Source: Psychromonas sp030397575 (GTDB lineage Bacteria; Pseudomonadota; Gammaproteobacteria; Enterobacterales; Psychromonadaceae). Taken from it: DNA of 64,000 nucleotides. Location: assembly GCF_046250175.1 (NCBI RefSeq), contig NZ_CP176468.1; one strand, written 5' to 3'. The notes beneath the pieces were generated by a model. It had not been told where the DNA came from. It saw nothing but the letters and a program-made list of their open reading frames with translations, and searched no databases. The position numbers and the translations under genes were made by a program. This document shows, in pieces, positions 35,775-44,611 of this stretch; the first letter of the stretch is position 1, and each line of letters begins with the position of its first letter.

Positions 35775-36314
35775 ATGAATAAAGATAATTTGGTGTGGAT
35801 TGACTTAGAGATGACCGGGTTGAACCCTGATACCGATAAAATTATTGAGATTGCCACTATTGTTACTGATAGCGATTTAAATATTTTAGCGGAAGGCCCA
35901 CAGTTTGTAATTCATCAAAGCGATGCTGCATTAGATGCAATGGATGATTGGTGTACTGAACATCATGGTAATTCAGGGTTAACTGCACGTGTAAAAGCCA
36001 GTGATATTAGTTGTGCTCAAGCAGAACAGGCGACGCTTGATTTTCTTAAAGAATGGGTACCAGCAGGTGCGGCACCATTATGTGGAAATAGCATCGGTCA
36101 AGATCGTCGTTTTATGGTGAAACATATGCCAACCTTGGAAGCTTTTTTCCATTACCGTAGTATTGATGTGAGTACTATTAAGGAATTAGGTCGTCGTTGG
36201 GCTCCGGAGATGGTAGCTGCACATAAAAAGTCTGGTACCCATCTAGCGTTACAAGATATTAAAGAATCAATTTCTGAATTACAGCATTACCAGAAGCACT
36301 TTTTTACTTATTAA
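35775..36314 (+). CDS. orn: Oligoribonuclease
   Basis: A 179-residue DEDDh 3'-5' exonuclease. Exo I is LVWIDLEMTGLNP, the Exo II region is LCGNSIGQDRRFM, and Exo III is HKSGTHLALQDIKES with the catalytic His. It degrades dinucleotides, including pGpG from cyclic-di-GMP turnover, and is usually essential in gammaproteobacteria. Ribosome-binding site agga precedes the ATG. Divergent from rsgA. Confidence 0.96.
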   Translation: MNKDNLVWIDLEMTGLNPDTDKIIEIATIVTDSDLNILAEGPQFVIHQSDAALDAMDDWCTEHHGNSGLTARVKASDISCAQAEQATLDFLKEWVPAGAAPLCGNSIGQDRRFMVKHMPTLEAFFHYRSIDVSTIKELGRRWAPEMVAAHKKSGTHLALQDIKESISELQHYQKHFFTY

Positions 36315-36585
36315 CTTCAACTCGGTGCGATTAGTACGTAATTCAATTTCTTATTTTATCTCATTATTTAATGCCGTTAGTTTTGCATGGTCAAGGCGAA
36401 TTATCCTAGCAATCGCTGGCTATTGGTCGGTGATTTAATGCTGAAACCTGCGGGAATAGCGGTATTATATGGTTTGGCGTATCCCGAGTTGAGATTTATT
36501 CGGTCGCTTTTTAGACAAGTTATTAGGCCGTTGCTCAAAAACTCTGCAAGCAAACTAAGTTAAGTAGAAAATAGCTAAAAAAAGC
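36315..36585. other. Spacer between orn and the tRNA-Gly cluster
   Basis: About 270 bp plus the promoter that follows. No gene or clear terminator could be identified. Confidence 0.4.
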
Positions 36586-36613
36586 TTGCAATCATTACCG
36601 CCATCTCTATAAT
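36586..36613 (+). promoter_or_regulatory. Sigma-70 promoter of the tRNA-Gly cluster
   Basis: -35 TTGCAA at 36586-36591 and a perfect -10 TATAAT at 36608-36613 with a 16-bp spacer, about 62 bp before the first tRNA. The GC-rich stretch after the -10 (cgcacc) resembles the discriminator of growth-rate-controlled stable RNA promoters. Confidence 0.7.
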
Positions 36614-36675
36614 TCGCACCTCGTAACGGACAGGCATCACCAAATGCTTTACTAGCCGCTACAGGAAAATGTGAT

Positions 36676-36751
36676 GCGGTACTAGCTCAGTTGGTAGAGC
36701 ACAACCTTGCCAAGGTTGGGGTCACGAGTTCGAGTCTCGTGTACCGCTCCA
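36676..36751 (+). tRNA. tRNA-Gly (anticodon GCC), copy 1
   Basis: A 76-base tRNA with encoded CCA. Acceptor stem gcggtac pairs with gtaccgc. The anticodon stem caacc/ggttg carries loop ttGCCaa and the T arm acgag-ttcgagt-ctcgt is perfect. Reads GGC and GGU codons. First of three identical copies. Confidence 0.97.
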
Positions 36752-36801
36752 AATTTTAATTTCAAAATTAAAATTTATTATTCCGAATAGCTTTAAATTA
36801 A

Positions 36802-36877
36802 GCGGTACTAGCTCAGTTGGTAGAGCACAACCTTGCCAAGGTTGGGGTCACGAGTTCGAGTCTCGTGTACCGCTCCA
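36802..36877 (+). tRNA. tRNA-Gly (anticodon GCC), copy 2
   Basis: Identical in sequence to copy 1, separated from it by 50 bases that are themselves repeated between copies 2 and 3. Confidence 0.97.
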
Positions 36878-36921
36878 AATTTTAATTTTAAAATTTATTA
36901 TTCCGAATAGCTTCAAATTAA

Positions 36922-36997
36922 GCGGTACTAGCTCAGTTGGTAGAGCACAACCTTGCCAAGGTTGGGGTCACGAGTTCGAGTCTCGTGTACCGCTCCA
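36922..36997 (+). tRNA. tRNA-Gly (anticodon GCC), copy 3
   Basis: Identical in sequence to copies 1 and 2, 44 bases after copy 2. It is followed directly by an array of decayed tRNA 3' halves. Confidence 0.97.
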
Positions 36998-36998
36998 A

Positions 36999-37343
36999 TT
37001 TACTTCCTAAAATATCCTAATATCCCAAAGAATCAAACAACCTTGCCCTGATTAAGTGCTGGGGTCACGTGTTTTTTTAGTCTCGTGTACCGCTCCAAAT
37101 TTACTTCCTAAAGTATCTCCATATCCCAAAGAATCAAACAACCTTGCCCAGATTAAGTGCAGGGGTCACGAGTTCGAGTCTCGTGTACCGCTCCAATTTA
37201 CTTCCTAAAATATCCTAATATCCCAAAGAATCAAACAACCTTGCCCGGATTAAGTGCTGGGGGCACCTGTTTTTTTAGTCTCGTGTACCGCTTCAAATTT
37301 ACTTCCTAAAGTATCCTCATATCCCAAAGAATCAAACAACCTT
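36999..37343 (+). repeat. Tandem ~100-bp repeats carrying tRNA-Gly 3' halves
   Basis: Units beginning tttacttcctaaa at 36999, 37100, 37197 and 37298 (period 101, 97, 101 bp; the fourth is partial). The first three each end in a piece of tRNA-Gly: acaaccttgcc, then ggggtcac and tctcgtgtaccgctcca. The 5' half of the tRNA is replaced by unrelated sequence. In the second unit the T arm is perfect; in the first and third it is broken by a run of seven T. None can fold as a tRNA. They look like products of unequal recombination in a tRNA array followed by decay. Confidence 0.85.
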
Positions 37344-37550
37344 ATTTTTCAAAAATTATTTATCTAAATACTATTAGCCTACTCAGTAGATCAATTCTCA
37401 ATTGTTGCACTAATGCCAATCGCACTAATTAACGGATCTATTTTACTTGTTAAAATAACTTATTTCTTCGTTGTAATTTTCGTAAATAGAACAACTATTT
37501 GACTTAAATTACGCTTTGAACTCAGTCATTTTCCCTGTGCAAAATTTAGA

Positions 37551-38435
37551 TCACTTATTTAATGCAATTGGTATAAAAGTGACTAATTGCGGTGTGTGAT
37601 CGGAAGCATTGGTTGGAATACTTCGGGCATTAGTGACAGCTAAACCTTTATAAAAAACATGGTCTAAGGGGGTATTGAATATTTTTAGCCTGTTATCCGT
37701 GGTAAAAGTCACTTCATTTAAACCTAATTCTGTTAATGCTTGATCGACAACCGATGTTCGGGCTTCACTCCATGTATTAAAGTCACCAGTTACAATAACT
37801 GGACCTTTGTGATCCTTGATTAAGGCGATAAAAGGAGTTAATTGTTCGGCTAATGGTGTTGAGGTTAGTGTGAAGTTCACCCCATGTATATTCACAACTA
37901 ATAAAAGGTTGGTACTTCCTGCTATTTGATAAGTTGATGCAATTGCACTTTTAGGGATTCGACTCCAGGGTTCCGTATAACGAGTTCCACAAACTTGCAG
38001 CGCAGTCGCGCTACTTAAGGTATTTACACCATAATTAATCTGTTGATATTCAAAGGCTATATTTTGTAAAGATGAAAGTTTTTGCTGTTGTAAAAACAGT
38101 TTTAAAGCAGGTTCATATTTAGCCTCTTGTAACGTTAGTAAGTTGGCTTGTTTTGCCCATTTAGTTAATTGCGCTAACCATTGTGTATTTTGTTGTTTAT
38201 AAATATTCCAATTTAATAAAGAAAAGGTCGTTGGTAAAACGCTATTATTCGTCGTTAATAAAGGTTCGCTCAATGCAGGGCAAGTCGCTGAATATTGCCT
38301 TTGTTCTTGATTAATAATGGTCATTTGTGCCGGCGTATGAGGGAGTAAACCATTACTAATAAACCAGAGAACAATTGCAATCAGCACTATTAAGGATATT
38401 AAGATGATTTTTTTTATATTGAAATTAGCTCGCAT
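37551..38435 (-). CDS. Endonuclease/exonuclease/phosphatase-family protein (YafD-like)
   Basis: A 294-residue protein with one N-terminal membrane anchor (IILISLIVLIAIVLWFISNG) and an EEP fold: FSLLNWNIYKQ (first metal site), LLTLQEAKYEP (catalytic Glu), VIVTGDFNTWSEAR and PLDHVFYKG, and final NASDHTPQLV with the catalytic His. It resembles E. coli YafD. The active-site residues all look intact, so a periplasmic or membrane-facing phosphodiesterase is likely, substrate unknown. Confidence 0.8.
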   Translation of the reverse strand: MRANFNIKKIILISLIVLIAIVLWFISNGLLPHTPAQMTIINQEQRQYSATCPALSEPLLTTNNSVLPTTFSLLNWNIYKQQNTQWLAQLTKWAKQANLLTLQEAKYEPALKLFLQQQKLSSLQNIAFEYQQINYGVNTLSSATALQVCGTRYTEPWSRIPKSAIASTYQIAGSTNLLLVVNIHGVNFTLTSTPLAEQLTPFIALIKDHKGPVIVTGDFNTWSEARTSVVDQALTELGLNEVTFTTDNRLKIFNTPLDHVFYKGLAVTNARSIPTNASDHTPQLVTFIPIALNK

Positions 38436-38585
38436 TTTGTATTGCCTTAAATAAAAACTGCACGATAAATACCCATCTATATGAAGGAAATGTGATATTG
38501 AGTTCTGAATGGTCAGGTTGTTATTGATAGCCAGTGTCTATACAGGGTATATTATGAGTCCCATTAACTAATTTAAGAAACTATT

Positions 38586-39014
38586 ATGCCATTAGAAAGA
38601 ACACTTTCCATGATTAAACCTGATGCTGTTGGTAAACAACTAATTGGCACTATCTTACAACGATTCGAACAAGCTGGCTTCACTGTTGTTGCTGCAAAAC
38701 TAATGCAATTAACGCGTGAGCAAGCAGAAGGATTTTATGCTGAGCATGAAGGCAGAGATTTTTATGAGCCATTGATTGACTTCATGACATCTGGCCCAAC
38801 GATGGCGTTAGTATTACAGGGTGAAGATATCATTCCTGCTTATCGTGAACTTATTGGCAAAACTGATCCAACACAAGCAGCTGCGGGTACTATCCGTGCT
38901 GATTTTGCTGAGTCTACTCGTTTAAATGCGGTACATGGTTCAGATAGCCCTGAATCTGCTGCACGTGAGATTGCTTATTTCTTTGTTGATGATGAGATTT
39001 GCGTTAAAGCATAA
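38586..39014 (+). CDS. ndk: Nucleoside diphosphate kinase
   Basis: A 142-residue NDK of standard length. It begins ERTLSMIKPDAVGKQLIG and contains the phosphohistidine motif NAVHGSDSPESA. It balances NTP and dNTP pools by transferring the gamma phosphate through a His intermediate. Monocistronic, closed by a strong terminator. Confidence 0.97.
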   Translation: MPLERTLSMIKPDAVGKQLIGTILQRFEQAGFTVVAAKLMQLTREQAEGFYAEHEGRDFYEPLIDFMTSGPTMALVLQGEDIIPAYRELIGKTDPTQAAAGTIRADFAESTRLNAVHGSDSPESAAREIAYFFVDDEICVKA

Positions 39015-39113
39015 TCTATTTGATATTGTTCATATTGGTTAATACGGCTATAGAATGTTTTCATTAACAGTCTATAGCTTTGATGACGTTAATCAGTGTG
39101 ATTAACCACCTAC

Positions 39114-39152
39114 ATTCAGCATTACCAATAAATCTGGTGATGCTGAATTTTT
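39114..39152 (+). terminator. Rho-independent terminator after ndk
   Basis: A 13-bp stem (attcagcattacc with ggtgatgctgaat, one mismatch) with an aataaatct loop, followed by ttttta. It lies about 100 bp after the ndk stop. Confidence 0.7.
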
Positions 39153-39189
39153 ACCCGCATTAATTTAAATATTAACAATGAAGGCATTT

Positions 39190-40062
39190 ATGAGTGACGT
39201 GATCACATTGATGGAACAAGTTCCCTCTTTTTATTTTGGGCTTGTTTTAGTCTTAGGCTTATTGGTTGGTTCATTTTTAAATGTGGTGATTTATCGCTTG
39301 CCTGTGATGATGCAACGTAGTTGGGAAGCTGATTGTGCAGAAACATTTCCTGACAGTAATATTAAAGTTGACGATTCCACCTTCAATTTAGTACTACCTC
39401 GTTCGCGTTGCCCTAAATGTAATCATTTGATTGGTTCACTTGAAAATATTCCATTAGTCAGCTGGTTGCTACAAAAAGGTCGTTGCAAGCATTGTGATTG
39501 CAATATCCCTGCTCGTTACCCAAGCATAGAGTTATTGACTGGTTTAATGTCATTAGCTGTTGCTTATGTCATTCCGTTTGGTTGGCCTGTTTTATTTGCA
39601 CTATTGTTCACTTGGACCTTGATTAGTTTAACCTTTATTGATGTAGATACTATGTTACTGCCGGATCAGTTAACTTTACCATTGGTTTGGTTAGGTTTAC
39701 TGGTGAATATGTCTGATACCTTCATAGGGCTTCAGGATGCGGTTTTAGGCGCTGTTTTCGGTTACTTGACCCTTTGGTCAGTTTACTGGGCGTTTAAGCT
39801 CCTGACGGGCAAGGAGGGCATGGGATACGGTGACTTTAAATTATTAGCTGCGTTAGGTGCATGGTTTGGTTGGCAAGCGCTGCCTTTAATTATTATTCTC
39901 TCTTCATTTGCTGGTGCCATTTTGGGCATTATTATGATCGCTTTATCTAAGGATAAACAAAGCAAACCAATGCCTTTTGGCCCATATTTAGCGATAGCAG
40001 GTTGGGTTTATTTAGTCTACGGTGCAGAATTAACTGACCTCTATTACTCTTTGATTCTTTAG
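39190..40062 (+). CDS. pilD: Prepilin leader peptidase / N-methyltransferase (A24 family)
   Basis: About 290 residues with eight hydrophobic segments. The N-terminal domain has GSFLNVVIYRLP and two zinc-type CxxC pairs (CPKCNH and CKHCDC). The catalytic aspartates are in FIDVDTMLLPDQ and GYGDFKLLAALG, so both activities should be intact. It cleaves and methylates type IV prepilins or type II secretion pseudopilins. An ATG at 39178 is in frame, but the one at 39190 has aagg five bases upstream and gives the expected short N-terminus. The usual pilB and pilC neighbours are absent; tadA follows after four bases. Confidence 0.92.
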   Translation: MSDVITLMEQVPSFYFGLVLVLGLLVGSFLNVVIYRLPVMMQRSWEADCAETFPDSNIKVDDSTFNLVLPRSRCPKCNHLIGSLENIPLVSWLLQKGRCKHCDCNIPARYPSIELLTGLMSLAVAYVIPFGWPVLFALLFTWTLISLTFIDVDTMLLPDQLTLPLVWLGLLVNMSDTFIGLQDAVLGAVFGYLTLWSVYWAFKLLTGKEGMGYGDFKLLAALGAWFGWQALPLIIILSSFAGAILGIIMIALSKDKQSKPMPFGPYLAIAGWVYLVYGAELTDLYYSLIL

Positions 40063-40066
40063 TACC

Positions 40067-40570
40067 ATGAATACTGAACATTTTACCGACCATGACTGGA
40101 TGCAATATGCTTTATCTTTAGCGGATAAAGCTGAAACGCTTGGCGAGATCCCTGTCGGTGCTGTGCTGGTTAAAGATAACCAAATTGTTGGTGAAGGTTG
40201 GAACCTGTCGATTGTTGAACATAACGCTTGTGCCCATGCAGAGGTGAATGCTATTGCCAAAGCTGGACAATATTTACAAAACTACCGTCTAATTGATTGT
40301 ACTTTATACGTGACTTTAGAGCCTTGTCCTATGTGTGCAGGTGCGATTGTACACTCTCGTATCAAACGTTTAGTTTATGGTGCGGGTGATTATAAAACCG
40401 GTGCGGCGGGGAGCGTGTTTGATTTAGTGCGTCATGAACAACTGAACCATCAAGTTGAAGTTACAGCTGGTGTTGATGCCGAACAATGTGCGACAAAAAT
40501 CAGTGATTTCTTTAAACGCCGCCGTAAAGAAAAAAAAGCCTTAAAAAAGGAGCGCAATAATGAGCAATAA
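40067..40570 (+). CDS. tadA: tRNA-specific adenosine deaminase TadA
   Basis: A 167-residue zinc deaminase. HAEVNAI (zinc His and catalytic Glu) and PCPMCAGAI (two zinc Cys) are present, followed by the basic C-terminal tail FFKRRRKEKKALKK. It converts A34 to inosine in tRNA-Arg(ACG) and is usually essential. It starts four bases after the prepilin peptidase gene and its 3' end overlaps the next small ORF by 11 bases. Confidence 0.95.
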   Translation: MNTEHFTDHDWMQYALSLADKAETLGEIPVGAVLVKDNQIVGEGWNLSIVEHNACAHAEVNAIAKAGQYLQNYRLIDCTLYVTLEPCPMCAGAIVHSRIKRLVYGAGDYKTGAAGSVFDLVRHEQLNHQVEVTAGVDAEQCATKISDFFKRRRKEKKALKKERNNEQ

Positions 40571-40730
40571 AGTCGTTAATTTTGAAATAGAAAAAGAGAC
40601 TAAAAACAGCGTCCGTTATAAAGAAGTGCCAGAAGAGGGGCAAGCACCAATTGTCGGGAGTTTATATGTTCAAAAGTGGTTTGCTGGTAATAGTAAAAAT
40701 ATACAAGTAACCATTGAAAAGAAAGATTAA
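40560..40730 (+). CDS. Small conserved-looking protein of 56 residues after tadA
   Basis: An ATG at 40560, preceded by aaggag at 40547-40552, opens a 56-codon frame ending at a TAA at 40730. The product (MSNKVVNFEIEKETKNSVRY at the start, GSLYVQKWFAG in the middle, VTIEKKD at the end) is mostly beta and charged. It resembles a family of short uncharacterised bacterial proteins with the KETKNxVRY and LYVQK motifs; that resemblance is from memory. It overlaps tadA by 11 bases, so it is probably translated from the same mRNA. A strong terminator follows. Confidence 0.72.
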   Translation: MSNKVVNFEIEKETKNSVRYKEVPEEGQAPIVGSLYVQKWFAGNSKNIQVTIEKKD

Positions 40731-40760
40731 GCTTATTCGCTAATAAGATGAATAATATTT

Positions 40761-40806
40761 AACACCTTTATTTATATAACAAAGCATATAAATAAAGGTG
40801 TTTTTT
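40761..40806. terminator. Bidirectional terminator between the small ORF and the EamA gene
   Basis: A perfect 17-bp stem (aacacctttatttatat with its complement) around an eight-base loop, followed by ttttttattt. It serves the plus-strand pilD-tadA unit and, in reverse, the DMT transporter gene. Confidence 0.85.
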
Positions 40807-40814
40807 ATTTTCTG

Positions 40815-41756
40815 TTAAATAGACTTAGTCGCTGTAGGTTTAATTTCATTGTTAATGATGGTTTTATTTACCTGCTTATTAGCTTGTTTTTTAGCAAAAT
40901 AAGTACTTAATAAAGACCCTAATAACGAGGTCATAATGATCAAAGCCATTAATACATATTGAATATGAGTAAACTGCTCTCCAACCAATATTAACCCCAT
41001 CAAAATCCCTGCAATCGGATTGCTAATGCCTGCAAAAGTAAACTCAACTACTGTCATTCGGCTTAATAACCAAACATATAATGAATAAGCCAACATGGTA
41101 TTCAGAACGATTAGCCAGACTAAGCCACCAATATTCAGGTAGCTAATATTTTGTAAAGCCGAGACATATTGTGCTGGTGAAGATAAAGCATGCATTATTG
41201 CGATCACGGTTAAAATACTACCGCCAATAATTAACTGCCAACATAAAACCGGCCACCAGTGCATTTTTAAGCCTAAGTTTTTAGTGATATTACTGCCGAT
41301 CACAATACAGGCTAAAGCACAAAGCATAGCCACTAAGCCTACGGGGTTAAGTTTCAGATGTAATGGGTCAAATAAGAACCACGCAAGTGTGATTAAAGTG
41401 CCTCCTGAGATCAGTTGCACCTTCGTTGGTGTACTTTTATGAACAATCCAATAGTAAAACATGGCAAATACCGGTAATGAAACCATGCCAACCCCTGATA
41501 TAGCAGAAGGCAGTGTTTGCGCCATAATAAATAATAAGCCAAAGAACAGGGCGATATTAATCGAGCCTAATCGTATTAATACAGGCCATTCATGTGCTTT
41601 TGGTAAATTTGGTTTGAAGGCAAGTAGCAGTAAACCTGCTGGCAATGCGCGTAATGCTCCCAATAATAGAGGCGGCCATCCGCTTAAAGTGTACTGTGTT
41701 ACTGCATAGGTTGTACCCCAAAAAAATGCAGCTATCATTGCCAATATTACGTTCAT
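40815..41756 (-). CDS. EamA/DMT-superfamily transporter
   Basis: About 313 residues with ten hydrophobic helices in two EamA repeats: the first begins MNVILAMIAAFFWGTTYAVTQ, the second about residue 155. The second repeat ends with the usual GEQFTHIQYVLMALIIMTS. Members of this superfamily export metabolites or drugs; the substrate cannot be told. A GTG start 11 codons upstream (41789) is possible, but the ATG at 41756 fits the family N-terminus and has aagag upstream. Confidence 0.85.
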   Translation of the reverse strand: MNVILAMIAAFFWGTTYAVTQYTLSGWPPLLLGALRALPAGLLLLAFKPNLPKAHEWPVLIRLGSINIALFFGLLFIMAQTLPSAISGVGMVSLPVFAMFYYWIVHKSTPTKVQLISGGTLITLAWFLFDPLHLKLNPVGLVAMLCALACIVIGSNITKNLGLKMHWWPVLCWQLIIGGSILTVIAIMHALSSPAQYVSALQNISYLNIGGLVWLIVLNTMLAYSLYVWLLSRMTVVEFTFAGISNPIAGILMGLILVGEQFTHIQYVLMALIIMTSLLGSLLSTYFAKKQANKQVNKTIINNEIKPTATKSI

Positions 41757-41977
41757 TGATGTCGCTCTTAAAATAAAAAGGGTGTGCACTCTGCCTATTT
41801 TTAATGCATTTGTACAGAAAACTATTTTTGTATCGTGGCTTAGGTTGAGTTAAATCAAGGTAGGATCTTACTAAGTGGTTGATCTGCTGTTTACAAATCA
41901 ACCTTTATTCATTTTCTAAGGTTTATCCTTTAAATTTGTATTTTCCATTTTAGCTTCATTTATCCCTTAGAAAAGGA

Positions 41978-42394
41978 TTACAACTGCTTTTGCGAACACA
42001 AAGATAAATTGTTTTGTAAGTGTGTCAGTAAATCTGTTCGTTTCATAATGCCGATTAACTTATCGCCTTTCACAACAGGGAATATATTATCCGATAAATG
42101 CTGCGTTTTAATGGCGACTTCAGATAAATCTTCATCGGCATTGAATGTATTAAAGTTTGTCGCCATGACGTTATCAACCTGTACTGGTTTATCACAATGG
42201 TAAGCACTGCTTAATAATGCTTTTTGACATCCTACTAACGATACCATTCCTAGTAACTTTTTCTCGTTATTAACCACTGGTAATTGTGATTGTTGACTAC
42301 TAATTAAGGTTTTTACGATATCAGTTAGCGATGTGTGGCACTGTAATGTGATGGGGTTGTTTTTCATGATTTGGCTAATTGTTTTTTTGCTCAT
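41978..42394 (-). CDS. CBS-domain pair protein
   Basis: A 138-residue protein consisting of two CBS motifs: ISQIMKNNPITLQCHTSLTD with LPVVNNEKKLLGMVSL, and VDNVMATNFNTFNADEDLSE with IFPVVKGDKLIGIMKRTDLL. Tandem CBS domains bind adenine nucleotides and act as energy sensors. No enzyme or transporter domain is fused, so it probably regulates a partner in trans. The neighbours give no clue. Confidence 0.85.
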   Translation of the reverse strand: MSKKTISQIMKNNPITLQCHTSLTDIVKTLISSQQSQLPVVNNEKKLLGMVSLVGCQKALLSSAYHCDKPVQVDNVMATNFNTFNADEDLSEVAIKTQHLSDNIFPVVKGDKLIGIMKRTDLLTHLQNNLSLCSQKQL

Positions 42395-42552
42395 TGCAAG
42401 GCCTTTATAATTATTGGAAGTTAATATCAGTCATCATAAATGAAGTTTTATAATTGTCTAAATCGATTGTTTTTATTAATTTAATAGGTTTTGTTGTTGC
42501 TTTTCTGGGGCACTGGGTAGGGTTAGTTGCTTCGAGGCTAGTTTGATTGGTG

Positions 42553-42579
42553 TTAGTGAGAGGCTCAGCCTCCCACTAA
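42553..42579. terminator. Hairpin downstream of the MltF-like gene
   Basis: A 12-bp stem (ttagtgagaggc with gcctcccactaa, one G-T pair) with a tca loop just past the 3' end of the minus-strand gene. There is no good T-run, so terminator function is uncertain. Confidence 0.4.
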
Positions 42580-42586
42580 AAGTCCA

Positions 42587-44419
42587 TTAAGGGGTAACTG
42601 TCGTTTGATCTACTTTGGGGGCTGGTTCTGTTTGTGTTTGTTCTTCTGCTAATTTAGCAGCAGCATCTGCTTGTGCCTTTTGCTCAGCTGCTAGCTTAGC
42701 AGCGGCTTCGGCCTGTGCTTTTTGTTCTTCGGCTAGTTTTACGGCCGCTTCGGCTTGCTCTTTTTGTTCTTCAGCTAATTTGGCCGCTGCCTTTGCTTCA
42801 GCTTTTTCTGCTGCTTCTAACGCGGCTTGCTTAGCTTCTTCTGCTTGTTTATCAGCTGCTATCCTTGCTTGATTTTCAGCTTCAATTGCTGCTTGACGTT
42901 GTGCTTCGGCTAATTTTTCCTCTTCAAGTTTTTTTTGTTTTTCTAATTCAATAGCCGCTAGTCTTTCTTCCTCGGCTTTTGCAATTGCTGCCAATCTTGC
43001 TTCTTCTGCTTTTTGCTCTTCCGCTAATTTAAGTGCTTTTTCTTGCTCTTGAGCATGCCAAGTTAATGTTTCTAAGTATTCTCGAATATTATCAACATAA
43101 TGCTTCGCTTCGCGTCCACGGGCATAACCGTAACGGGTTTTGGTGTACCATTTTCGCTCATGTAATAGTGGTAAGTTTTCTTTGACATCAGCCCAAGAAT
43201 CTGGATTTTGCTCGCGCATTTTGGTAATTCTTCGCACGTCTAATAGATGCCCTAAACCAATATTATAAGAGGCTAATGCAAACCAAATTCGTTCATCTTC
43301 AGGGATGCTTTCAGGTAAACGTTTGATTAATTGTGTGAGGTATTTGGCACCACCTTGAATACTTTGTTCTGCATTAACACGGTTTTTAACTCCTACAAAT
43401 TTAGCGGTGTCTAAGGTCAACATCATCATGCCTCGAACACCCGTTGGGGAGGTGGCTTTCGGGTTCCAATGTGACTCTTGATAACTCACTGATGCAAGTA
43501 ATAACCATGGCACTTCAGGCGTGGCATATTGTTTAAATAGCGCTTCGTATTTAGGTAAGCGGCTATCAATACGCTTTAAGAAAATACGTGTGTCGACGTA
43601 ATCAAAGTCACCGATGTGGCCAAAATACTTTTCTTCAACTTTAGCAATGGTACCTGAGTTATATTGGTTACCCATGAACTCAATCATTGCTGAATAAAAA
43701 GAGTCATCTTGAGCTTTACGAATTAACCAAGCTACAGGTTGTTTTTCATAGATAGTGAAAGCTTCTGCAAGTGAAGGGTAATAACGCTGCTTTTGTGCCA
43801 AAGTGGTACTGTCAACAATCGCATATTGAATCTCTTTTTGGGCAACTTTTTGTAATAGAGACTCTTGGTCTTCATTTTCTAAAACATTGATCACGAGATC
43901 CGGGTAGTCAATTAACGAGGCTTTAATATTTTCCTCATGACTACTGCCTTTAAGCACATTAACTGGCGCATCTATGTCTGAGATGTCGCGAGGGCGGTAA
44001 GTGCCTTTATGATAAACCAAGGTTTGTGAAAGATAATAATAAGGTGGTGAACTACGATATTTCTCGGCACGCTTAGGAGTTAAGGTTAAGCCAGCTCCTG
44101 CAAAGTCTATTTCATTATCTTCTAAGGCTGAAAATAATGAGTCGAAATCGTCATATTCTTTAATAATTAATTTTAGGTTGAGGTATTTAGCAAACTTCTT
44201 GCCTAATTCGTAATCCAATCCACTGTAATTGTCGCCATCGAAGCTATAAGTCAGTGCACTATTCATGGTGCCCATGATTAATGTTTGCCGTGCTTGCATC
44301 TCTTCAAGATCGGTCATTGGGGTGACCGGATTACAAGCGGTTAACAAAAATATAAAAATGGCGCTTAAAAATAGCTTAAATTTAATAGTCGTAGAAGTGA
44401 GAAAAACAGGTTTATTCAT
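42587..44419 (-). CDS. mltF: MltF-like membrane-bound lytic murein transglycosylase with repetitive tail
   Basis: A 610-residue lipoprotein. The signal peptide ends in a lipobox (LLTAC). Residues about 40-265 form a periplasmic amino-acid-binding-like domain (SBP_bac_3), and about 280-430 an SLT lysozyme-like domain with catalytic Glu in SYQESHWNPKATSPTGVRGMMML. These two domains in this order define MltF. From about 455 to the end is an unusual tail rich in Ala, Glu, Lys and Gln, with 15-residue repeats of the type KLAEEQKAQAEAAA, resembling the TolA linker. E. coli MltF is about 518 residues and lacks this. The gene stands alone upstream of purL on the opposite strand. Confidence 0.88.
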   Translation of the reverse strand: MNKPVFLTSTTIKFKLFLSAIFIFLLTACNPVTPMTDLEEMQARQTLIMGTMNSALTYSFDGDNYSGLDYELGKKFAKYLNLKLIIKEYDDFDSLFSALEDNEIDFAGAGLTLTPKRAEKYRSSPPYYYLSQTLVYHKGTYRPRDISDIDAPVNVLKGSSHEENIKASLIDYPDLVINVLENEDQESLLQKVAQKEIQYAIVDSTTLAQKQRYYPSLAEAFTIYEKQPVAWLIRKAQDDSFYSAMIEFMGNQYNSGTIAKVEEKYFGHIGDFDYVDTRIFLKRIDSRLPKYEALFKQYATPEVPWLLLASVSYQESHWNPKATSPTGVRGMMMLTLDTAKFVGVKNRVNAEQSIQGGAKYLTQLIKRLPESIPEDERIWFALASYNIGLGHLLDVRRITKMREQNPDSWADVKENLPLLHERKWYTKTRYGYARGREAKHYVDNIREYLETLTWHAQEQEKALKLAEEQKAEEARLAAIAKAEEERLAAIELEKQKKLEEEKLAEAQRQAAIEAENQARIAADKQAEEAKQAALEAAEKAEAKAAAKLAEEQKEQAEAAVKLAEEQKAQAEAAAKLAAEQKAQADAAAKLAEEQTQTEPAPKVDQTTVTP

Positions 44420-44611
44420 AAAAATGTTGCCGATCCAATGAGTCGAATTGGTAGATTATTCAAGAAACGATTTAAATATCTATTTATTTACCAATTATCA
44501 GGTTTATTTATGACAGACTATAGAGTGTTTCTATTTAATAAAAAATGCTTTTCTTTTATAATATTGAGCTAAACCCAAGTTCATTTATTTATCCAACGAG
44601 AGTAATAACCT

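Noticed and set aside
36999..37343. Additional tRNA genes in the repeat array
   Set aside because: Only 3' halves are present, without an acceptor 5' strand or D arm, so they cannot fold as tRNAs.
42615..42872. Ala/Ser/Cys-rich plus-strand frame opposite mltF
   Set aside because: It is the antisense reading of the repetitive MltF tail and has no independent support.
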